Shown here in pieces: positions 34,405 to 46,124 of a DNA stretch of 64,000 nucleotides. The notes below the pieces were generated by a model. That model was given only the letters and a program-made list of their open reading frames with translations. It was not told the DNA's origin and ran no database searches. The stretch lies in contig JARYHS010009186.1 of the NCBI GenBank assembly GCA_031002005.1, positions 251,997,199-252,061,198 of the forward strand. Reading direction: 5' to 3'. The position numbers and the translations under genes are program-made. Position 1 is the first letter of the stretch. Each line of letters begins with the position of its first letter. The DNA is from Vandiemenella viatica (taxonomy: Eukaryota > Arthropoda > Insecta > Orthoptera > Morabidae).

Positions 34405-34590
34405 GGCGGCCAATGTCACTTAACACTTATATTAGTTGTTTCTTGATTATCAATTCACTTTTCTTGTCCACCACACGAAGTTGAAAACTGTTTATGTTGT
34501 TGGCACTTGCCGTCGAGTCAACCCGCGATCGCGCACACTACTTCCTCGTATCGGAGGCGATGTTACCCGTACGACGGTCTGCTCACGACT
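34405..34590 (-). promoter_or_regulatory. 5' UTR and probable internal promoter of the I-clade LINE
   Basis: This 186 nt leader begins AGTCGTGAGCAGACCGTCGT and is richer in CG than its flanks. I-type elements carry an internal promoter at the start of the transcript. I cannot point to individual boxes, so the regulatory role is inferred from position. Confidence 0.4.
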
Positions 34591-34602
34591 GTATAGTATA
34601 TT

Positions 34603-35002
34603 AAAAGTACTTCTTTTCTGAAAGTGATCAGTTAGTATCCCTATTTCCCTGGTAAGCCGATAAAAATTCTTCTTACTGTCGAAGTGAGAGCTTCGTTCAA
34701 GAAGCAGAAAACTTTGGACTAGTGATAAAATCTGTTACATGGTTACAAAAACTTTTTTTAACATGTTTCGAAGATGACTTGTAATAACGCAGCATGATTC
34801 GAATATGAGCTTTTGCTAATTCAGTGTAGCAGATAATTAACGCGATAATCCAGCGGTGGTTTATTATTTTTTATTTTCCCCAACGAAATAATAATAGAGG
34901 TTTAAGCTCACTGTTCTTTGGGTGGTCCAGTGTTACAGAGTCAGGATAAAACCGTCTTGAGACATGTGCAGCGTGCACGGTAACAGCAAAGGTTTCGCCA
35001 AG
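34603..35002. other. Anonymous DNA
   Basis: No feature recognised between the LINE and the Helitron-like repeat. Confidence 0.45.
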
Positions 35003-35799
35003 TCTACGCTAATATCATAAATCAGAAAGTATTTATCTCTGTTTGTTTGTTGCGTTTTCCTAACTAAACAGCAAAACCGATATTGATGAAATTTTACAAT
35101 GAAATACTGTGTATCGTTAGCAAGGACAAAGGATCCTATTTCGGGATAAATAACATATTTAGCAATAAAATTTTCAAAACTAACTGGATGGTGACAGGCA
35201 GTCGGATAGCATGTGTAAATTTCTATAATGTTATATCGGTTGTAAAGGTTTTGTTTCTCCCGCAGTCAGTTCATGTTGTGTTGATTCCTCGGATCTCAAT
35301 TTCCGACACACATAACATTCCAATTTAAAAGTATATAGTTCCCACTAAAAGTAGCTTGTGCAATGACTATCAATATATCCTAGAGATAGATAGTGAAATC
35401 AGCAGGGATCTGCTTAGAAAAGACATGTTTTTGCCCTGGGAAGTTGTTGTAGCTAGTTCACGGGTTCCCAACCCGCAAATTCAATATGTCTTCGCAAAGG
35501 TCAACAAAAATGAAATGCAAAAAATGGTATTGAAAGAGACGTGATTTTAAACCACAAACCAAAATCTGCTGGAGGAACTGTGGTAGGCAGTTTCCTCACA
35601 GTTAGCACCCCAAACCCGCCTTTATTTTGTTGCCAGTTGATGCCGGTTCAACGTTAGAATGGCGTGGTGATGGTTTCTGCGTCTTATTTTCCAGACACCT
35701 TACTTCTTGATACACCTTTCACGCAGCTTACAGCTTTCTATATCCAATTGAAGCAATAAAATTCTTAGTCCGCGCGTACGAAGTTGTACGTAACAGCTG
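35003..35799 (+). mobile_element. Helitron-like non-autonomous repeat, copy C (diverged)
   Basis: It starts near TCTACGCTAATATCATAAAT, carries a GTTTGTTTGTTGCGTTTT region and the body TGATGAAATTTTACAATGAA. It ends AATTCTTAGTCCGCGCGTAC, then GAAGTTGTACGTAACAGCTG. The body and tail match the copies at 43673-44549 and 55785-57082 (for example GGTGACAGxCAG). The canonical CTAG end is replaced by CTGT. Small frames at 35083-35544 are not recognised. The boundaries are approximate. Confidence 0.5.
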
Positions 35800-36224
35800 T
35801 TTATGCCCTTCTATTTTTATTTTTTTTTACCTACACTGTTTTATCACTTTGATTGTGGAGTGTGCCATCACAATTACTAAGTCCCAACGGCTGACCCTGT
35901 ACAAATAGGTATTTACCTACCTCAATATGTCTGTCAGCTGTAAACAATTGTACACCCGTGGCTATTCACAAAATACGGTAAAGGGTTTACTCGTGGTTTA
36001 ATATGAGAACCATGCCCCTTTCCTATTCTACTTGTCCTGCAATTTTAATAAGCATCTTCATGTACCACAATTGCAAATTCAATTTCTCCTTCCATTATCC
36101 ACCACTGCATCGATTCTGCACGTCATAATAAAAAGTAGTTGTGATGTAAGTTTTAATTTCGGTTCTACGAAGTTTCAACTGTGCACATTGAATGTATCCA
36201 GTTACGAGGATCGGGTCTCAGGCT
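35800..36224. other. Anonymous DNA
   Basis: Nothing recognised. Confidence 0.45.
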
Positions 36225-36430
36225 AGTGAGTATAATTGTGGAGCGTCACGTTCGGCCAGAGACGTGGTGCGACCCTGCGGGCCGCTTGCCGCGTGGCGTG
36301 TCGCTGATTGGTGCTTCTCGGTCGATAGCAGACGGACAGACAGACAGGCCGGCCGCAATTACCGCAGCCACTGTCACCGCATGACGTCACTCAGTGGTGG
36401 CCGTCTCGAGCCGACTCATATCCTCCTGTA
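36225..36430. other. CpG-rich block
   Basis: A sharp rise in G+C and CG dinucleotides in an AT-rich setting, including GCATGACGTCACTCAG (a CRE-like TGACGTCA) at 36379-36394. The three overlapping frames of 67-89 aa reflect the scarcity of stops. It could be a promoter, a 5' exon or the remnant of a mobile element. Confidence 0.35.
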
Positions 36431-36439
36431 AACTCAGCA

Positions 36440-36890
36440 GCGCAGTGGCTACGAAACAATCACCACACTGCGCACGAGAGATTACGACAACCCCTCAAGG
36501 ATCCATACTTGGTTCTCTGCAGTCGCAATTCATTTTTACACCATACAGCGGTCATACCTCACACCTATATGTTAATAACTATAAATATAATATAATGGCT
36601 TTATTTAATTATATTACGAATTATAAATGTACAATATTAATACTATTTTATGAGTATCTCTGAAAGCAAGGAATAACTGGTAGATATCGAGAAAAAGGAA
36701 TAACTTTGAAGTCTAGAATTTTTGAATAATAGAGGAAAGCTTAGGTTGGCATAAGAACATGGCGAGCAGCTCAGTGGTTACTAAACAGTGATCACACATT
36801 GTGTCAAGAGATCTGTTGCCAATTAAATTAATTAAATGTGAGTGCAAATAAACCCTCAAGGATTCTTATTTGGTTCTCTGCTATTGTTTC
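36440..36890. repeat. Imperfect direct repeat
   Basis: Two related segments lie at about 36435-36525 and 36765-36890. Both contain (C/T)AGTGGxTAC(G/T)AAACA, AGAGAT and the string CCTCAAGGATxCxTAxTTGG followed by TTCTCTGC. Spacing is about 330 bp. It may be an LTR remnant or a local duplication; I cannot identify it. Confidence 0.5.
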
Positions 36891-36899
36891 CTTCCTAAC

Positions 36900-39054
36900 G
36901 GTAGTGACTAGATTTAAATTGGGCCTGAACCAGAAGAAAACAATTTGTCAAAGCGATTCGTAAATATGCTTCTGCGACATAAATCATGAAACGCCATATT
37001 TATATACAACTAAAACGATCTTTTTCCCTTGTCGATGCAACAGAAATGTATGGCGAGATTTTGCTCTTAAAATGCAGTGTCGAGTATTTTGTTATTTGTA
37101 AATTTCCCTTGACTTTTTGCAACGGAGAGAAGCCGAAACGCGGATAACACATTAGGAATCTCCAACATTTCAAGAGATTTATGTTAATTTTGCTGCGCCG
37201 ATGGCATGTAAATTGCTGCGTGACCCTTTATAATTGGGCATTTTTATTTTAATTTGTGGCAACTTTTCAATAAAATATGAGTGTGTAAAAAGCAGCTAAT
37301 ATATATTTCAAGAAGTTAGTACAATCTTTTAATAAGTGGCAAATGTTTAATAGTCTCTGTAAAGACGTCTTCATAATTATACAGTACAATTAATGTGGAA
37401 ACTGCAATTTGAAACATATCCTTTAACCTTCTGCTAAGCATGCAATCTTTACAGTTATAACTAAAGGAATTAACATACTTGACGTTACACTGTTGGTCAT
37501 AATCAAAAGTGAAGGAAAATATCTGATTTCCGAGGACTATTACTGTAATGTAACATTAATCAGATCGTGACAAGTGCACAGAACGTGGAGTGTGGAACCG
37601 CACTAAATTACGGGGAAGTGTTATTGACAAGTCTATAACTCACCAAGTGGTACGTACCCTGATATCAGTCAAACGCCCGGCTGAACAGGTCAGCGTGATA
37701 AATTTACTATTTGCCCTGTTTCATAGCTTCCGGAGGCGGCCCTTATTGATGCAGTCTGTTATGGACAGACCGCCGTGGCTCTGATTTTGGGGTTCCAAAC
37801 CCAAACGGACCCTTACTGCTGACCCTCCGCTATCTGTTCATCTGTCAAGTCTTATGAACTGATTTCAAAATCTCACATACTGTTTGTAACGTTGACCCAA
37901 ATTTTGTATATCTACATTCTGAAGATTTCCGTAGCAATAAAGTAGCTTGGGAAAAAAAAATTCTATTTAGCGAGTGAAAAATAGATCTTTAGTAACTTAT
38001 GTGTAGAGAACTAAGACATTTTTCTTTATTTTAGTTTAACACACGAACAAAAGGTAGTCTACTGCCTAGAAACTTAAGTCACCGACTGTATCCTGTATTT
38101 AAGTCCCATAAACTAAAATCATTTACATTCGTAATAGATTACAAGTTGCGAACCAAAAAAACCAAAAATTTCATTTTAAGGTTACATTGCCATTTAGTAG
38201 TACTTTTATTTTAAAATCATCAGTAATGAAATATTGATACTGGAAAGTACAGTCATACATGAATGGAATGGTGTGAAACATCAACAATAATCTATCGAAT
38301 TCTTTTTTTTTCTTTTTTTTAGAAAAAAAAATCAGTAAATTGTGCAAATCTAACACCGTCGAAAATGTTTTATGATCACACGAAATGAAAAATGGAAATT
38401 AATTATCAATTTATTTAAAGTTTTCTGTTTAATGAATCATTTTAAGTGATGCTGATTAGTTATTCTATACAGAAATGACATGACACAATTTTTAATCTAC
38501 AACGAAATTTCGCATGATAGTTTTATTACTACTATTATTCAAAAGTTAAATATTCTGTCTGCAATAAAACAACAAATGATGTTAGATAAAAGTGTGGCAT
38601 CTCGCCACAAAGAAACTGGATCGAATCAAACACAGAAGATTGAAGCTGAAAAGACCTTCAAATGCTTTCAGTCAGGTATCTTGACCCTTTGGAGATGAAA
38701 GCTGCTGTAGAAATACTCGTTCTGTTCCGCAAACAGTGCGAGAAGGATTGTGCGTCTGTCGGATTAGAACCCTCCGCTGATTGTAAAGAGACCACTCAAC
38801 CGTTTGATTTGAGTCCCAATTAATCACAGCGCGAAAACAAAAGATTAAACTGGCAGATTAAGAAATGCTCCTCGTCGCTTCAAATATGAGAAGAAGGAAA
38901 GGAATGGTGGAATAACAAACGTACCAAATTAACCGCTTCAAGTTTCATTTCCAGATAAGCAAACGAAGCTCCGGATCCTACTGCCGCAATTAATGAGATC
39001 TAATTCCAGTGCTCAACTTATTTACATTAATCTTTACAGACATTTATAGAATAA
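36900..39054. other. Anonymous AT-rich DNA
   Basis: No gene recognised. A moderately G+C-rich stretch at 37570-37860 has a 64 aa frame without known motifs. Confidence 0.5.
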
Positions 39055-40120
39055 AACTCACAGACACAGTTTAAAATTTATGGGTGAAATATCAAACCCT
39101 ATCAAGAAATACAGGTATGCAGCAAGGTGATGGTTTGTCAGCCATTTTGTTCAACTGTAAGAATATTGAGTAATAAATTGAAGGAGCACAACATATAACT
39201 AATAACTCTGGGAAGAAGGAACAGAAGCGTTAAAATTAATCGTCTGGCATTTGCTGACGATTTCGCTATACTTTCAGAGAGTATTACAAATCCGACAACA
39301 CAAATCAATCTCTCGGAAGCAATAGCCAACTTCAACTTAACAGGTTTGAAAATTTCTGTATAAAAAAAATTATTTTTTAAAAAATAAAAATGCTCCAAAT
39401 CTTTAAATACAGTTATTGGACGAATAGAGCAGGTAAAGAATTTAAATATCTGGATGAAATAATTCAAGAAAATGGATTAAATAAATCCTATATTGAAGAA
39501 AGGATAAATACACAGGATGGAAAGAGCGTACGGTATCACTAAAAAAAATTATAGCAATAAGTGCTTGTCAAGAAATCTTAAAATAAGGCACTACAACTCG
39601 GTCTTGGAACCAGAATGGCTATATACTGGTGAAGGCCTAGAGTTGAATTATAGATTGGACAAATTGGAATTGCTAGAGAGAAGAATAATGAGAAAAATCT
39701 TGGGTCCAGTTAAAACAACAGAACTATGGAAATTAAGAAGTAATAAGGAAATATACCAGAATATATAAAATGTAAGGGAATCAATAAGAAAAATGAGATT
39801 ACTGTTTTTTGCACACATCTATAGAATGGCTGAAAACAGATTAACAAAGAAAATAATCAGTTACCTTTGCGAAAAACATCAGCAACCAACTGCATTCCAG
39901 AGGTTAAGAAAAGAGAAGAAGAAATTATGGAAAGAGAGATACTTAGAAATAATATATTAAGTATGGAATGATCCCAAGTAATCCGATCCAAAGTGGAATG
40001 AAGATGATGACAGAATTTTGGGTAACGGAAGCAAAAACAACAACAAAAAATGAAGAATTGAAATTGGCACGCAGTCCTAGAAGTTCTAATATGAAAGAAG
40101 AAATAGCCGTGATTACAACA
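39055..40120 (+). pseudogene. Non-LTR RT fragment, unassigned clade
   Basis: Decayed RT. GMQQGDGLSAILFN (near 39115, RT block with QGD-LS-LLFN) is followed by INRLAFADDFAILSES (catalytic FADD near 39250), LTGLKISV, FKYLDEIIQENG, and at 39517-39768 RMEKAYG-like, YNSVLEPEWLY, LELLERRIMRKIL. A later DDDRILG...SKNNN end follows at about 40010. Several stops and frameshifts (near 39165, 39360 and 39530) break it. It is distinct from the families at 3455 and 40615. Confidence 0.75.
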
Positions 40121-40261
40121 GTTCTCTTCAACTGTACGTACAATTTATCAGTGATCTGGAAATCGACCGCAGTGGAGGCACAATGCTCTCCATAGCTTCA
40201 TTAACCAATTAAAACAATCAACTCATTATTTCTAGCGTAATCTCACTTCTCCTTATTATTT

Positions 40262-40604
40262 TCCTGCTCAACCGTTAGGTTAGTGGGAAGCTGGGATATT
40301 TAATATGTGATTGCATTCCACTGTCTTCTCCAGAGATGGTAGTGTGTATAGGTGTTCATTGTGAGGTGTGTATGTTCGCTGTAGTGTTCTGTCTATGTTG
40401 CGGATGATTAAAAAATGTAAGAAGGGACGGAACCCGGCGCAGGCCCATTCAGGCCTACTCTTCCCAAAGGACACGGATATGTAACAAGGCTTAACATCCC
40501 CAACCGACGGACGAATCTGCAGTATTGTATAATCTCATTTCATACGCACTGGGATTAATCCCGGGACTTTGGTGCACAATCTGGTGAATTGTGCATCTCC
40601 ACCT
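40262..40604 (-). repeat. Dispersed repeat C, copy 1
   Basis: The complement starts GGTGGAGATGCACAATTCAC, CAGATTGTGC. It contains GCAGATTCGTCCGTCGGTTG, GTTAAGCCTTGTTAC and TCTTTGGGAAGAGTAGGCCT-like text, then ACACTACAG and ACCATCTCTGGAGAAGACAG. The same order recurs in plus orientation at 57215-57600 (GATTCGTCCGTCGAATGG, GTTAAGCCTGG). It looks like a SINE or another short interspersed repeat. I do not see a clear tRNA head. Confidence 0.6.
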
Positions 40605-40614
40605 CTCCTACCAT

Positions 40615-41712
40615 ATCTCCATATATCCTAAGAGATATCTATGCCGTCTTTATTGACTTGTAAAAGGCTTTTGATAGGGTGCAATGGAAAAAACTGATGG
40701 ATATCTTGAAGAGGAAAGGCGTAGATTGGAAGGAGAGAAGGTTGATACAGAACCAATATTTAAAACAGAAAGTACGAATAAAGATCGGAAACGAGATGTC
40801 AGAGAAAGCAGCATTGGAAGAGGCGTAAGACAAGGTTGTTGCCTTTCCCCATTATTGTTCAATTTATACCTAGAAAAAATTATTGTAAAAGGCTTAAATG
40901 GAAAAAGAGGAGTGTGTATTGGTGGTAAGAGAATAGAGTGCATACGATTTGCTGATGATACGGTATTGTTGGCAGAAAGCGAACAAACTCTAAACAGAAT
41001 GCTGAAAGATCTAGACGAAGCTTGCCAAGAGTTTGGAATGAAAATCAATACAGCAAAAACTAAGAGTATGGTGACTGGAAAAGGAAGGAAAATAATAAAT
41101 ATTAAGCTGGGAAGAGCTGATATCAGGCAAGTAAGATCGTTCAAATATCTTGGGAATACGCTCACCAAAGATCTGAGATGCCACCAAGAGATAAAAACTA
41201 GCATTTCCGTAGCGAAGGAAACATTTAACAGGAAAAGGAGGATACTAACTGGAAAAATAGACAAAGCCCTCAGGAAAAGACTCGGCAAGTATTTTGCATG
41301 GAGTGTGGCTCTTTATGGGGCGGAGACGTGGATACTGAGCTGAGAGGATGAAAAGCGGTTAGAAGCGTGTGAGATGTGGATGTGGAGGAGGATGGAGAGG
41401 ATAAGCTGGGTGGATAAAATAAGTAATGTTGAAGTGCTGGACAAGATTAGTGAAAGGAGAAAACAATCCAAGTAGTAAAAGAGAGAAAGAAGAACTGGAT
41501 GGGACACTTGTTGAGAGAGGAGTGCCTGATAAAAGACGCCTTAAAAGGCAAAGTTTGTGGGGGGAGAATAAGAGGACGAAGGATGTGCAAAATTATAGAC
41601 AACGTCAAGGAATACGGCAACTACATAGACTTTAAGAGAAAGGCAGAAGATAGAAGAGCATGGAGAGCAGCCAAGTGAAAACTTGCCCGAGAGCAGAAAA
41701 CTGATGATGATA
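40615..41712 (+). pseudogene. Non-LTR RT fragment, 3' half
   Basis: RT entry at FIDL-stop-KAFDRVQWKKLM (near 40650), then a frameshift near 40810. The 40684-41343 frame gives VRQGCCLSPLLFNLYLEKII, catalytic IRFADDTVLLAES (near 40955), FGMKINTAKTKSMV, FKYLGNTL and LYGAETWILS. A TGA at 41341 cuts the next block ACEMWMWRRMERISWVDKI. Two further frame changes precede the end NWMGHLLREECLIKDALKGK and RRAWRAAK near 41680. The minus-strand 212 aa frame (40650-41288) is a shadow of this RT. It is related in plan to L1a but clearly a different family. Confidence 0.85.
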
Positions 41713-42997
41713 GTTAGCTCTCCTATCCTGGCGGCTAAGTCCACCACCAGAACTCTATGGGCTAAACCATACAAGTGCTGTAAACAAAGTAGTCAATGCA
41801 GTGCGTAAATTTTATTGAGACTTTAATTACCTTCTACAGAAAACACACATACACACATATTTACCAATACCAGTATTCTTACCCCATGTTTTATAGACTG
41901 CTCTAACAATAAATTCATAGCCGTGCTGGTGCCGTTGGTTCTTGCAACAATAATTCAGTTTAGCCGCTGCGTGAAAGTTTTAATCCCTTTGAGACTTTCA
42001 GATACTGGAGGGTTGAATCAATTGTGCCCTCGGGAATATTCGGGAACTGCAAAATCTCTACCCGGCGTGTGTGGCTTCTGGCGGCTTATCGGTTGTTGGA
42101 CGAGCCTTCTCTATTACACTCACAGAGTTTCAGGGAAGAAAGTCGCTGAATCTAACCATGTAAAACCACAGTGACACTAATGAAACACTCAGCTTGATTT
42201 AAAAGAGGTGGCAACGACAGTATTAAAGATTTCTGCTCTTGTAAATAGGATGTTGTCAACAAATAACTAAATTTAATACGAATTTTATACTATCTGGGTG
42301 AAACTTTCGACTGTTGAACTTTGTTTTCATTAGCATAATTTTCACTCGCATTAAATTTATGATGCTATAAAAATTTGATTTAAATTGGACCCGGAAAATA
42401 TTGAATAAGTAGGTTGTAAATAGTAAACCCAAAATTATTAACACAGTTTGTGATATAACAGGCTACTATAATAATTACTCTGTGAAATGGTAACTAATGA
42501 AACGTTTATATAAACAAATGAAAAAAGATCAAGACTAGACAAGCTTGGTGAAGGCCGTAACGTGTTCGCTTTGAATTTTGAGTTACTATGGAAAAGAACC
42601 TGTACATATTCAGATGATTAAGGATGTTATAGAATTATAATAAAAAAGGGAATTAATTCACATTAGATTATTATTTATTTGGCGAAGGAAATTGTGTTTC
42701 TTATTTTCTCATAGCAAAGGAAATAAAACTTTACAAGAAACTACAATAAAAAATTAAGTAGATATTTAAATAAAAATACGAGAATTGTAAATAGAAGTAC
42801 TAGACGTTCTGAGAAGGAATTATAAAAATACGAGAAGTTCTATACTTGGATTTCTGTTGCTTTGGGTACGCATAAATAATAACGACCTCATCTGAGTTTT
42901 TAATGCACATAGGGTGCTTTTCCCAGATGATAAAAAACATATCTTTGAAATTCCATTCTAAAAACGAGATAAAAATGTAGCTGGTCAAAGATAAGTC
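41713..42997. other. Anonymous DNA
   Basis: No gene recognised. Short frames (62-83 aa) are without motifs. Confidence 0.5.
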
Positions 42998-43008
42998 AGT
43001 TTTAGAGC

Positions 43009-43154
43009 TTCCATGGTTTCCCAAATCACTCCAGGCAAATGCCGGGATGCTTCCTTCAAAAAGGCCATGGCCGAATTCCTTCCCATTCCTTGCCCACCAT
43101 CCTTTCCTGTCTCTAAAGACCTCGCTGTTAAGAGACGTTAAGCAGTTAAAAAAA
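43009..43154 (+). repeat. SINE-1 copy, 5' truncated, tail type B
   Basis: Starts in the body at TTCCATGGTTTCCC and ends GACGTTAAGCAGTTA plus A-run. It is flanked by an 11 bp direct repeat AGTTTTAGAGC (42998-43008 and 43155-43165), a clean signature of target-primed reverse transcription with 5' truncation. Confidence 0.9.
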
Positions 43155-43484
43155 AGTTTTAGAGCAATAAAAGAGGACTAAATGCATACTTGTAACGGTA
43201 TAGATTAGACGCAGCTTAAGTATTGCGAACAGTTGTTAACAATGAGAATGTAAACTTTAGCTGGTGATAAACTTCAGCTAAATTGATTCTAACCATGTAG
43301 TTGACTATGACAACTTTAAAACGAAGTCGCGAACGACAATTTAGAAATTCAATCCAGCAAATAGTGTGAACGGAATTAAAAGTAAACAGAGAACTAATTA
43401 CATAGACTAATTTGATCTCGTTGTTTTTAATGATATGTCCACGTGGCTTCGTGTGTAAGATTATTAATTTTTTAATTACATTTC
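43155..43484. other. Anonymous spacer
   Basis: Nothing recognised. Confidence 0.45.
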
Positions 43485-43590
43485 CACAAGGCTATGTTCG
43501 AATACCTTCCCGTTTCTTACCCCCAGTCATTTCCCGCCTCTAATGACCTCGATGTCGACGAGTCGTAAAGCCAATACAAAAAAAAAAAAC
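43485..43590 (+). repeat. SINE-1 3' fragment, tail type A
   Basis: CTTCCCGTTTCTTACCCCCA..., TAATGACCTCGATGTCGACG, AGTCGTAAAGCCAATAC plus A-run. The head and most of the body are absent. Confidence 0.75.
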
Positions 43591-43672
43591 ATGGTAGTCA
43601 TTGAGGACTGCCGATACAAGTAAAAACTTAAAACTATTAATATTATACACATAATACTTACAGTTTTATATA

Positions 43673-44549
43673 TCTTTATATATAAAGATGAATGTATGTT
43701 TGTTTGTTAGTTTGTTTGTTCTTCATACAAATCCACATTTTTCATCCGATCTCGATGAAACTTTTCACACTTATCCTTTGAAACAAGGAGAAAAATACTG
43801 CCTACATTTGGTTGAAAAATTATCTGTATAAATAACACATTTTGTCTCATAACTTCGAAACACGGTGATACACAGACACGTTGGATCTGGACGTCTCCGT
43901 ACCGTGTTTCCGTGTAGTGGACTGGTAGCTCAGTGGTTAAAGCGCTTGCTTACGAACGTCGTGGTCTCCGGTTCAAATCTCCGTGGAGGCTAAGATTTAA
44001 AAAAATTTGTTTTTCATCGTGGGTTATTCGGATTGAACTGTAGATATCAGAAAGTTAGGGGTGCAATGCGAGGCAAATCGTAGGTAGTCCTGCAATGTTG
44101 TAGGTGTACACTTTTTTACGCTCGTACGTTATAATGATCCCTCAGGTGTTGTTCGCAGTCAGTGTGTGAGTATGAACCACAGTAATATTATTATAAATAC
44201 GGAAGTAAGTCTCTGTCCTTTTTGTTACGTTTTGACGAATAAATGACTATATCGTTGTGATGGAATTTTATAAGGAAATCTGTATGAAGGGCGCAGGATA
44301 ATTTTTCCAGTATGATTAACAGTTGTATTCACGAAATTTTGAGACCTTATCGAATGGTGACAGAAATATGTTCGAAATTGATTCTCTTCAAGAGACAGGT
44401 TCAATGGTACAATGATATAGTGATAGCTTTCCTGTCATATTATTCCAACTCGATATTGTTATAACCAATCCTTCATTACCAACAACTTTCTATATTTAAT
44501 TCTGGCAAAAATTCTTAATCCACGCGTACGAAGTCGCTGGTTGAGCTAG
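43673..44549 (+). mobile_element. Helitron-like non-autonomous repeat, copy A
   Basis: 877 bp starting TCTTTATATATAAAGATGAA and ending GAAGTCGCTGGTTGAGCTAG. It is preceded by A and followed by T, as expected for Helitron-type insertion (5'-TC, 3'-CTAG, A/T target). The start forms an 18 bp palindrome with its flanking A. The layout is GTTTGTTTGTT, then CATCCGATCTCGATGAAAC, then a tRNA-like module (43922-43990), then the shared body TTTTTGTTACGTTTTGAC. This style resembles the Lep1-type non-autonomous Helitrons of insects. I do not see a convincing 3' hairpin, so the class is tentative. Confidence 0.6.
43922..43990 (+). repeat. tRNA-like module (SINE-2 type) inside the Helitron-like repeat
   Basis: CTGGTAGCTCAGTGGTTAAA resembles an A-box region, and GGTTCAAATCT at 43970-43980 resembles a B-box. 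Its acceptor ends do not pair as in a functional tRNA. The same module occupies the same relative position in the inverted copy at 56795-56865. Confidence 0.6.
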
Positions 44550-44639
44550 TACTAAATAATAACAAATAATTCCGTGTGGTGGTAATGAACTGGTGACAGG
44601 GTTTCTATTGGCTGCGCATTCTGCTCCTTTCTTAGCCTC

Positions 44640-44740
44640 CTTAACCTAACCCGGTAGTCCAACCAGGTGTAGAGGACCTACAGCTTAACAGGGAATCAGA
44701 ACCACGGAAGAATTTTGGCGTGCTTCACAGGAAGCTATGC
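44640..44740 (-). repeat. SINE-2 fragment
   Basis: GACCTACAGCTTAACAGGGA, then ATCAGAACCACGGAA, parallels the SINE-2 copy at about 21360-21400 (GACCTACAGTTTAACGTGGA). The head is missing. Confidence 0.5.
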
Positions 44741-44749
44741 CCGATATGA

Positions 44750-46117
44750 AGATCGGGTTCAAGGCCTATGAAAGCTACACTATTGTCAGCTGTCCACATT
44801 GATTCACCGATGATTACTAAGAGGATATTACAGAGGAGATGTTTTTTTGTTTTTTTTTCTTGTGATAACCATATCTAAATGTTTCGTGTCAACTTGGCCG
44901 TAGAAGGCATTGTAATTTATTTCGAACACGCGCCAAGACAAAGTGAAATTTAATTCAGTGAGGGTGATTTAATTGCGGATATTATTATGATTTCCTCACG
45001 GCTGACGCACACAGAGAATACGAACAGCGAGCGAACTTCTCTCCTTTCTCTTCCTGTTTCCGACTTTCTCTACAGGACGGAGCTAAGAGAATAAATTTTG
45101 CAGAAACGAACCTCGAATATTAAATCCTACGTCACAAATGGTAGCCGCATTTCACCACTTTTCTCTGCTATTTCTTGTAAAGGATAAAATACAATTATGA
45201 TTTTACACTTTGTAACACGTTTTAAGCAGTGTTGGGCATCGTTAAGTGAAGCAGTTAACCATTACCAAACCCTGCCTCCCAAATTCACAATTATTAACTC
45301 CGTACGTTCTTATTTAAAACTCAATGACACTTTTTTTCTATACTTTTAAAGTGGATTATTTAAATCTTCAGAGTGGCGGAGAGAGAGGAGAGAATAATGG
45401 CTGGGACATTTATAATTACATAAGTCAACAATCCTTCTTCTCCACTAATACAACGAATAACATATTACGCAATAGGATTTTTCACCGAAATCTAACTCAG
45501 CAGACTTGGAGCTCATGGAATGCAGTTGACCACTTAATTTTGGGAAAAGGTGGTAAAAAAAAAAAAGAAGATTTCAGTCCATGTATAATGGCCACTGGAT
45601 TTAATTATTTTAACACATTAAAACGTTTCACCTTTGACATGGTTCACTGCATTCCAAAACTCGTCTTCCATACGTATTGTGGAACAATTTCTGGAGCAAG
45701 ATGTCAGAGTTTGGCAACAAACATTAATCCATTGATCAAGTTCCGAAATGGGTTAGTAACATTTTAATGGTTGTGTTCCATAACACCTCTGAGGTTAATG
45801 TTTGATTAATCATTTAGTCTGCTTCTATTACGCGTAACGTTATACCACTGACAATAAATTACAATCAAAGTAACATACATCAAAGAACATAAACTCCTTT
45901 GCAAAGTAGGAAATTGTGGAATCAGAAGTTTATACGAAATAATGTTTAATATGTTTTGATCTATCAAGGATTGTTAGTTACAGAATTAGCTCTATTGCAG
46001 AACTGTTCACTTTGTCTTAGGCCCCACACCTCATTTATTAGCGGGACTACTGAGGCCACCATGTACACGAACGAATTTTCAAAACTATTTGTTGCAATAA
46101 TTCGTTGTTTTTTTTTT
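44750..46117. other. Anonymous DNA with a 147 aa open frame
   Basis: The frame 45324-45767 (plus) is long for AT-rich DNA but shows no motif, signal peptide or domain that I recognise. It is rich in Asn, Phe, Thr and Lys. It is probably chance. Nothing else recognised. Confidence 0.3.
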
Positions 46118-46124
46118 TTATATA

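Larger units (their letters stand above)
28239..34590 (-). mobile_element. I-clade LINE, apparently full length
   Basis: About 6.35 kb on the minus strand in the order 5' UTR (34405-34590), ORF1 with zinc knuckles, ORF2 with endonuclease, RT and RNase H, tandem-repeat 3' UTR, and A-tail (T13 at 28241-28253). A possible target duplication is GTATGGTATATA at 28227-28238 against GTATAGTATATT at 34591-34602 (10 of 12). RNase H within ORF2 and a two-ORF layout are hallmarks of the I superclade. Both ORFs are open throughout, so this may be a recently active copy. Confidence 0.9.

Noticed and set aside
34405..34419. ORF1 start at the upstream GTG
   Set aside because: An ATG 15 nt downstream has a strong initiation context (GCCGCCATG), and eukaryotic initiation at GTG is rare.
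40650..41288. 212 aa minus-strand frame rich in Leu, Phe and Ser
   Set aside because: It is the antisense of a reverse transcriptase with YxDD-type motifs on the plus strand.
43922..43990. A genuine tRNA gene
   Set aside because: A- and B-box-like text is present, but the acceptor stem does not pair and the module recurs inside a longer repeat.
45324..45767. 147 aa open frame as a host gene
   Set aside because: No recognisable domain, composition typical of chance AT-rich frames, and no sign of splice structure.
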